Assembly (NCBI GenBank): GCA_043744805.1
Contig: JAYTTZ010000109.1
Coordinates: 1-8,931, forward strand
DNA: 8,931 nucleotides
Source: Ga0077536 sp043744805
Lineage (GTDB): Bacteria; Pseudomonadota; Gammaproteobacteria; Ga0077536
Direction: 5' to 3'
Both the position numbers and the translations under genes were made by a program. This document shows positions 4,739-8,931 of the stretch, piece after piece. Position 1 is the stretch's first letter. Each line of letters opens with the position of its first letter. The notes under the pieces are model-generated. The model saw only the letters and a program-made list of their open reading frames with translations, was not told where the DNA came from and did no database searches.

Positions 4739-6784
4739 ATGTCGGTGCAACTCATGGTTGCTTTGGGCTGCGCGCTCTTAGCGATCGTCTACGGGCTGTG
4801 GACACGCAGCTGGATTCTTAGCCAGCCGGAAGGCAACGAGCGCATGCGCGAGATCGCGGCCGCGATCCAGCAAGGCGCTTCGGCTTACCTCAATCGCCAA
4901 TACCGGACCATCGCCGTCGTCGGCGTAATCCTTACCGTCATCATCGCAGTGGCGCTGGACATGAACACCGCGGTGGGTTTCGTGATCGGTGCGGTGCTGT
5001 CCGGTGCCGCCGGCTTCATCGGCATGAACATCTCCGTACGTGCCAACCTGCGAACCGCCGAAGCGGCGCGCAAGGGTCTGAACGCCGCGCTGCAGGTGGC
5101 GTTCCGCGGCGGTTCCATCACCGGCATGCTGGTGGTGGGCCTCGGCCTGATGGGTGTGGCCGGCTACTACGCCTACCTCACGTCCATCACGCCGGTGGGT
5201 GAAAGCGTCAACCTGCATCCGCTGGTCGGCCTCGCCTTTGGCTCCTCCCTCATCTCGATCTTCGCGCGTCTCGGTGGCGGCATCTTCACCAAGGGTGCGG
5301 ACGTCGGTGCGGATCTGGTCGGCAAGGTGGAAGCGGGCATTCCGGAAGACGACCCGCGCAACCCGGCAGTGATCGCCGACAACGTGGGTGACAACGTGGG
5401 CGACTGCGCCGGTATGGCGGCCGACCTGTTCGAAACCTATGCCGTCACCATCATCGCCACCATGCTGCTCGCCAACCTGGTGATGAAGGACGTGGGCGTC
5501 AACGCGGTGCTTTACCCGCTGGTGCTGGGCGGCGTGTCGATCATCGCGTCCATCGTCGGCTCGATGTTCGTCAAGGCCAGCGAAGGCGGCAAGATCATGA
5601 ACGCGCTGTACCGCGGGCTCATCGTCGCCGGCGTCATCGCGGCGGGTGCGTTCTACCCGGTGACTGACTGGCTCTTCGGGGGCGTCGAAGGCGTTTCCGT
5701 ACTGCACATCTACTACTGCTCGCTGGTGGGCCTTGGCCTCACGGCGGCGCTGGTGTGGATCACCGAGTACTACACCGGTACCGAGTTCGCGCCCGTGCAG
5801 TATGTGGCGGCCGCCTCCGAAACCGGCCACGCCACCAACATCATCGCCGGCATCGCCGTGTCGATGAAATCAACCGCCTGGCCCGTGCTCTTCGTCTGCG
5901 TCGCCATCTATGCGTCGTTCACGCTCAACGGCCTCTTTGGCATTGCGGTCGCGGCGACTTCCATGCTGTCGATGGCGGGGATCATCGTGGCGCTCGACGC
6001 CTACGGCCCCATCACCGACAACGCGGGTGGTATCGCGGAAATGGCCCAGCTCGGTCCTGAAATCCGCAACATCACCGACCCGCTCGACGCCGTGGGCAAC
6101 ACCACCAAGGCCGTGACCAAGGGCTACGCCATCGGCTCGGCCGGCCTTGCCGCGCTGGTGCTGTTCGCCGACTTTACCCACAGCCTGGCTGCGGAAGGCA
6201 AGCTCGTGACCTTTGGTCTCGACCAGCCGGCGGTGATCATCGGTCTCTTCGTGGGCGGCCTCATTCCCTACCTTTTCGCCGCCATGGCGATGGAAGCGGT
6301 GGGTCGTGCGGCGGGCTCGGTGGTGGTGGAAGTGCGGCGCCAGTTCCGCGAAATCCCCGGCATCATGGAAGGCACCACCAAGCCGGACTACAGCCGCGCG
6401 GTGGACCTGCTGACCCTCTCCGCGATCCGGGAAATGATCGTCCCTTCGCTCCTGCCCGTGCTGACCCCGGTGCTCCTCGCCTACACAATCAAGTTCCTGA
6501 TGGGCGCGGAAGCCGCGCGCATGGCCATCGGCGGCATGCTGATGGGCACCATCGTGACGGGTCTGTTCGTGGCCATTTCCATGTGCACCGGCGGCGGTGC
6601 GTGGGACAACGCCAAGAAGTACATCGAGGAAGGCCACCACGGCGGCAAGGGCTCTGATGCCCACAAGGCGGCCGTGACCGGTGACACCGTCGGCGATCCC
6701 TACAAGGACACGGCGGGCCCGGCGATCAACCCGCTCATCAAGATCATCAATATCGTGGCCTTGCTGCTGGTGCCGCTGCTGTAG
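4739..6784 (+). CDS. hppA: K+-independent membrane-bound proton-translocating pyrophosphatase
   Basis: This integral membrane pump hydrolyses PPi and moves H+ across the cytoplasmic membrane, recovering energy that soluble pyrophosphatases waste; it can also run in reverse. The 681-residue product is of usual length and almost wholly hydrophobic helices. Catalytic loops are clear: DVGADLVGKVE at 188-198, DNVGDNVGDCAGMAADLFE at 214-232, and a C-terminal Asp cluster in GDTVGDPYKDTAGP (648-661: D649, D653, D657). GNTTKAVTKGYAIGSAG at 453-469 carries Lys457 where K+-dependent members have Ala, the accepted marker of the K+-independent, H+-pumping subfamily. The ATG at 4739 has GGGGAG at 4726-4731 with a 7-nt spacer and gives the normal N-terminus (MSVQLMVALG); an in-frame upstream ATG at 4586 would add an atypical hydrophilic extension. 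pfp lies upstream, and a terminator follows 25 bp after the stop. Confidence 0.97.
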   Translation: MSVQLMVALGCALLAIVYGLWTRSWILSQPEGNERMREIAAAIQQGASAYLNRQYRTIAVVGVILTVIIAVALDMNTAVGFVIGAVLSGAAGFIGMNISVRANLRTAEAARKGLNAALQVAFRGGSITGMLVVGLGLMGVAGYYAYLTSITPVGESVNLHPLVGLAFGSSLISIFARLGGGIFTKGADVGADLVGKVEAGIPEDDPRNPAVIADNVGDNVGDCAGMAADLFETYAVTIIATMLLANLVMKDVGVNAVLYPLVLGGVSIIASIVGSMFVKASEGGKIMNALYRGLIVAGVIAAGAFYPVTDWLFGGVEGVSVLHIYYCSLVGLGLTAALVWITEYYTGTEFAPVQYVAAASETGHATNIIAGIAVSMKSTAWPVLFVCVAIYASFTLNGLFGIAVAATSMLSMAGIIVALDAYGPITDNAGGIAEMAQLGPEIRNITDPLDAVGNTTKAVTKGYAIGSAGLAALVLFADFTHSLAAEGKLVTFGLDQPAVIIGLFVGGLIPYLFAAMAMEAVGRAAGSVVVEVRRQFREIPGIMEGTTKPDYSRAVDLLTLSAIREMIVPSLLPVLTPVLLAYTIKFLMGAEAARMAIGGMLMGTIVTGLFVAISMCTGGGAWDNAKKYIEEGHHGGKGSDAHKAAVTGDTVGDPYKDTAGPAINPLIKIINIVALLLVPLL

Positions 6785-6809
6785 GCTTGGCACCTGCTGG
6801 CACGCTTTG

Positions 6810-6839
6810 AAAGCCCCGCCCGCGTGCGGGGCTTTTTTT
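6810..6839 (+). terminator. Rho-independent terminator after hppA
   Basis: A 10-bp stem, AAAGCCCCGC (6810-6819) with GCGGGGCTTT (6826-6835), encloses a 6-nt loop and runs into seven T (6833-6839). It lies 25 bp after the hppA stop and should end the hppA transcript, and any pfp-hppA readthrough. The T-tract directly touches the GGAG ribosome binding site of the next gene. Confidence 0.93.
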
Positions 6840-6843
6840 GGAG
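6840..6843 (+). promoter_or_regulatory. Ribosome binding site abutting the terminator
   Basis: GGAG lies 6 nt before the ATG at 6850 and begins on the base after the last T of the terminator. It decides the start of the membrane-protein gene at 6850 over an in-frame TTG at 6838, which would lie within the T-tract. There is no room for a separate promoter between terminator and RBS. Confidence 0.65.
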
Positions 6844-6849
6844 CCTCGG

Positions 6850-8400
6850 ATGACGCCCCGGATCCCTTTGTCCCTGTCGAAGCCTTCGGCGGCAGCCGTG
6901 CTGGCCTCCCTGCTGGTGCTTCTCGTTACCCTCGGCTACGGCTATCTCGGCGCCAGTACCGTGTTGCCGGATCTGGGCGGTGACAATGCGGCGTACTGGC
7001 TGACGGCACAGGCCTGGTCGCCCTGGCAAACCGCCTCGCCGATCGCGGCCGACTTCGCCCGTTCCAGCACCTATCCACCGCTCTACCCCCTGCTGCTGGC
7101 CTGGGCAGGAGGTGCCGGGTCCTTGCAGGCGGCCCACGCCATGACTGCGCTCCTGCTGCTCGCCGGATTCGCCGCGCTTTGGCAGTTTGCCCATCGTGCC
7201 GGACTCGATGGCCTGGCGGCGGCGGGCGTCACATTCACTTATGCGTGCCTGTCCACGGTTCGGCTCGAAGGCCTCGACCTCCACAGCGAACCGCTTTACG
7301 TCGTGTTGTCCCTGCTCGCACTGGCCTGCGCGGTGCGACTGCGGGCCCGGCCCGAACCGTGGCTTGCCGCGGGGCTTGGCGTGCTGGTGGCCGGGGCGCT
7401 GCTGACGCGATCCTGTGGCGTGATGCTGCTCGCTGCCGTGGCGTTTACGGGCTTGCGCGAACATAGACGCGAATGGGGGGTGGCACTCGTGCCAGGCTTG
7501 CTTGCGGTCGTGGTCAATGCGCTGCTCCAGCACAGCCAGCACCGCTATTTCTCGGAGTTCATGGCCCGCTACGCGAGCACCGACCCGGTCCAGGCCTTGG
7601 CGGAAAGCTGGCGGACCGTGTCCGTTGCCTGGGCCGTGGCGATTGGGGGCCAGGGCCTGTCCTATGCGTCTGCCTGGGTGTTGGGGGCGTTCGGGCTGGT
7701 CGCCGTCGCGGCCGCCGGCAGGCGCGCATGGCAAGGACACGTGGATGGAACCTACGCCCTGGCCTATCTGGGACTGCTTGCGTTATGGCCGTATCCCGCT
7801 GAGACCGTGCGGCTCTTCATGCCCTACCTCGGACTTGCCCTTGTCCAGGTCTGCGTCGCCGCGCGGGAGCTCGTCGGTTCGCGCAATGCCGTGCAGTGGC
7901 TCCAGTTATGGTGGCTGCCGCTGTGTTTCGCGCTTGGCGACACGCTGAGCTTCGCCAGCCGGCTGGCGGTACCCATCAGTCCAGACCTTGCGCCCTACCG
8001 GCGAAGCACCTACTGGCAGGCGCCCGACGTGTCACGCGCGATGCTTGGTGTCGGCTTGCTTCGAGCCGTGGACCAGGCGCTGTCGGCCCTGCCAGGGCAG
8101 GTCCCAGCCGGGCAGTGCGTCCTGTCCACCAAGCCCAGTGTCGTGGCGGCGCTGGGCGCGCGCATCAGCAAGGCGCCGCCCCCCGCGGAGCTCGACACGC
8201 CAGCCTTCGAGTCTGCAATGGCGGCGACGGGATGCCGTTACGCGCTGCTCCTGGCGATCCAGTCGCCAACCTATCACTCGCCGTTCTATCCAGCAGAACG
8301 CCTGCGGGGACGCCTGCACGACATTGCCCGATATCCCAATCCCGCCAACCCGGATCAACTCGCGGTGGTGCTGGCTGAAATCCTGCCGCCAACACCCTGA
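6850..8400 (+). CDS. Polytopic membrane protein, GT-C glycosyltransferase-like
   Basis: I do not recognise a named gene. The 516-residue product begins with a membrane helix (about 13-35). A short extracytoplasmic loop follows with GGDNAAYW (43-50, D45), then STYPPLYPLLLAWAG (73-87), several more hydrophobic segments (about 95-113, 148-163, 171-199, 209-226, 257-293, 301-340, 349-366), and a mainly soluble C-terminal part (about 370-516), probably periplasmic. An acidic residue after the first helix, a YPPLYPLL segment, SEPLY at 146-150 and LTRSCGVMLL at 185-194 are typical of GT-C proteins such as PMT/ArnT-like mannosyl- or arabinosyltransferases, which use polyprenyl-phosphate sugars outside the membrane. 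Donor and acceptor cannot be inferred, and no cell-envelope sugar genes adjoin it. It could be a non-catalytic relative. The ATG at 6850 has GGAG 6 nt upstream. A class V aminotransferase begins 62 bp after its stop. Confidence 0.8.
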   Translation: MTPRIPLSLSKPSAAAVLASLLVLLVTLGYGYLGASTVLPDLGGDNAAYWLTAQAWSPWQTASPIAADFARSSTYPPLYPLLLAWAGGAGSLQAAHAMTALLLLAGFAALWQFAHRAGLDGLAAAGVTFTYACLSTVRLEGLDLHSEPLYVVLSLLALACAVRLRARPEPWLAAGLGVLVAGALLTRSCGVMLLAAVAFTGLREHRREWGVALVPGLLAVVVNALLQHSQHRYFSEFMARYASTDPVQALAESWRTVSVAWAVAIGGQGLSYASAWVLGAFGLVAVAAAGRRAWQGHVDGTYALAYLGLLALWPYPAETVRLFMPYLGLALVQVCVAARELVGSRNAVQWLQLWWLPLCFALGDTLSFASRLAVPISPDLAPYRRSTYWQAPDVSRAMLGVGLLRAVDQALSALPGQVPAGQCVLSTKPSVVAALGARISKAPPPAELDTPAFESAMAATGCRYALLLAIQSPTYHSPFYPAERLRGRLHDIARYPNPANPDQLAVVLAEILPPTP

Positions 8401-8414
8401 GCGCGCGCCGGCGG

Positions 8415-8422
8415 TTTACACT
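8415..8422 (+). promoter_or_regulatory. Possible -10-like element before the aminotransferase gene
   Basis: TACACT at 8417-8422 matches four of six -10 positions and stands out in a 62-bp GC-rich gap. TTTACA at 8415-8420 could instead be read as a -35 box, but no -10 lies 16-18 bp after it. Neither reading is strong. Confidence 0.2.
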
Positions 8423-8462
8423 GGCGCCCTATTCATTTCCAAGCTTCCGGCGGTCAACCTCC

Positions 8463-8931
8463 ATGAACGCGCTACACCAAGACGTCGATCCCAACGGCCT
8501 CCTCGAATACTCGGTGGTCTACACCGACCGCGCGCTGAACCACATGTCGCGCAACTTCCAGCGCGTGATGAACGACATCTCAGCCGTGCTGAAACAGGTC
8601 TACCACGCCAAAAGCGCGGTGGTGGTGCCGGGTAGCGGCACCTTCGGCATGGAGTCCGTAGCCCGCCAGTTCGCCACCGGCAAGCAGGTGCTGGTGATCC
8701 GCAACGGCTGGTTCAGCTACCGCTGGACCCAAATCTGCGAGATGGGGAATATCCCGGCCGCGACGACCGTGCTGAAGGCCCGCCAGGTGGGTGAAGGCGG
8801 CACCCGCGCCCCGTTCGCGCCCGCGCCGATAGAAGAAGTGGTGGCCACCATCCGTAGCGAAAAACCAGACGTAGTCTTCGCCCCGCATGTTGAGACCTCC
8901 GCTGGCATAATCCTGCCGCCCGACTACCTGC
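8463..8931 (+). CDS. Class V PLP-dependent aminotransferase (N-terminal part, cut by window end)
   Basis: The first 156 residues of a fold-type I aminotransferase are present and the frame stays open to the last base. VVPGSGTFGMESVARQF at 54-70 contains the SGT loop that contacts the PLP phosphate. NGWFSYRWTQI at 81-91 and FAPHVETSAGI at 139-149 are also typical of the class V group, the latter forming part of the cofactor site. The PLP lysine should lie beyond the window. The closest named relatives are alanine-glyoxylate and serine-glyoxylate (or -pyruvate) aminotransferases, and very similar proteins occur in Xanthomonadaceae, but the amino donor and acceptor cannot be told from this part. 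The ATG at 8463 has no strong Shine-Dalgarno, only a GGCGG some 10 nt upstream. The gene follows the membrane protein by 62 bp and may or may not be co-transcribed with it. Confidence 0.88.
   Translation, partial: MNALHQDVDPNGLLEYSVVYTDRALNHMSRNFQRVMNDISAVLKQVYHAKSAVVVPGSGTFGMESVARQFATGKQVLVIRNGWFSYRWTQICEMGNIPAATTVLKARQVGEGGTRAPFAPAPIEEVVATIRSEKPDVVFAPHVETSAGIILPPDYL

Noticed and set aside
4778..5830. Long minus-strand open frames opposite hppA (4778-5830 and 5870-6793)
   Set aside because: Both are shadows of the highly conserved hppA coding frame, with Asp/His/Arg-rich low-complexity translations.
6700..7740. A 346-codon minus-strand open frame spanning the hppA end, the terminator and the membrane-protein gene
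   Set aside because: It would cross the intrinsic terminator and lie antisense to two coding frames. The translation is Arg/Gln/Gly-rich without motifs or membrane helices.

Overview
The window is GC-rich, densely coding bacterial chromosome. It holds five complete protein genes and the start of a sixth, with no RNA gene, insertion sequence, CRISPR array or phage gene visible. The protein content (a BepA/YfgC-type periplasmic metalloprotease, a proteobacterial GlgC, a K+-independent H+-pyrophosphatase beside a PPi-type phosphofructokinase, and a class V aminotransferase of a kind I associate with Xanthomonadaceae) points to a gammaproteobacterium. A relative of Xanthomonadales, Nevskiales or Steroidobacterales is a reasonable guess, but this rests on protein style alone.

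Layout, left to right. Positions 1-152 are non-coding and carry several small inverted repeats downstream of glgC. Two minus-strand genes follow: glgC (ADP-glucose pyrophosphorylase, 153-1430) and bepA (outer-membrane quality-control protease, 1598-3139). A 158-bp divergent intergenic region (3140-3297) separates bepA from the rightward genes. These are pfp (PPi-dependent phosphofructokinase, 3298-4563), a 175-bp spacer with three successive hairpins, and hppA (membrane H+-translocating pyrophosphatase, 4739-6784), which ends at a strong intrinsic terminator (6810-6839). The next gene, a GT-C-like polytopic membrane protein of unknown function (6850-8400), has its ribosome binding site directly against the terminator T-tract. 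The window ends inside a class V PLP-dependent aminotransferase (8463 to past 8931). No gene-free stretch exceeds 175 bp.

The coherent biological theme is pyrophosphate. Pfp interconverts fructose-6-phosphate + PPi and fructose-1,6-bisphosphate + Pi. HppA couples PPi hydrolysis to proton pumping, and as this family can work in reverse it may also make PPi. GlgC, transcribed away on the other strand, releases PPi when it commits glucose-1-phosphate to glycogen. A pfp-hppA pairing is already known from methanotrophs and some chemoautotrophic gammaproteobacteria, so it is not a new system. I found no convincing undescribed multi-gene system. The most worthwhile leads are the structured leader of hppA, the terminator/RBS abutment before the membrane protein, and the unassigned GT-C-like protein itself.
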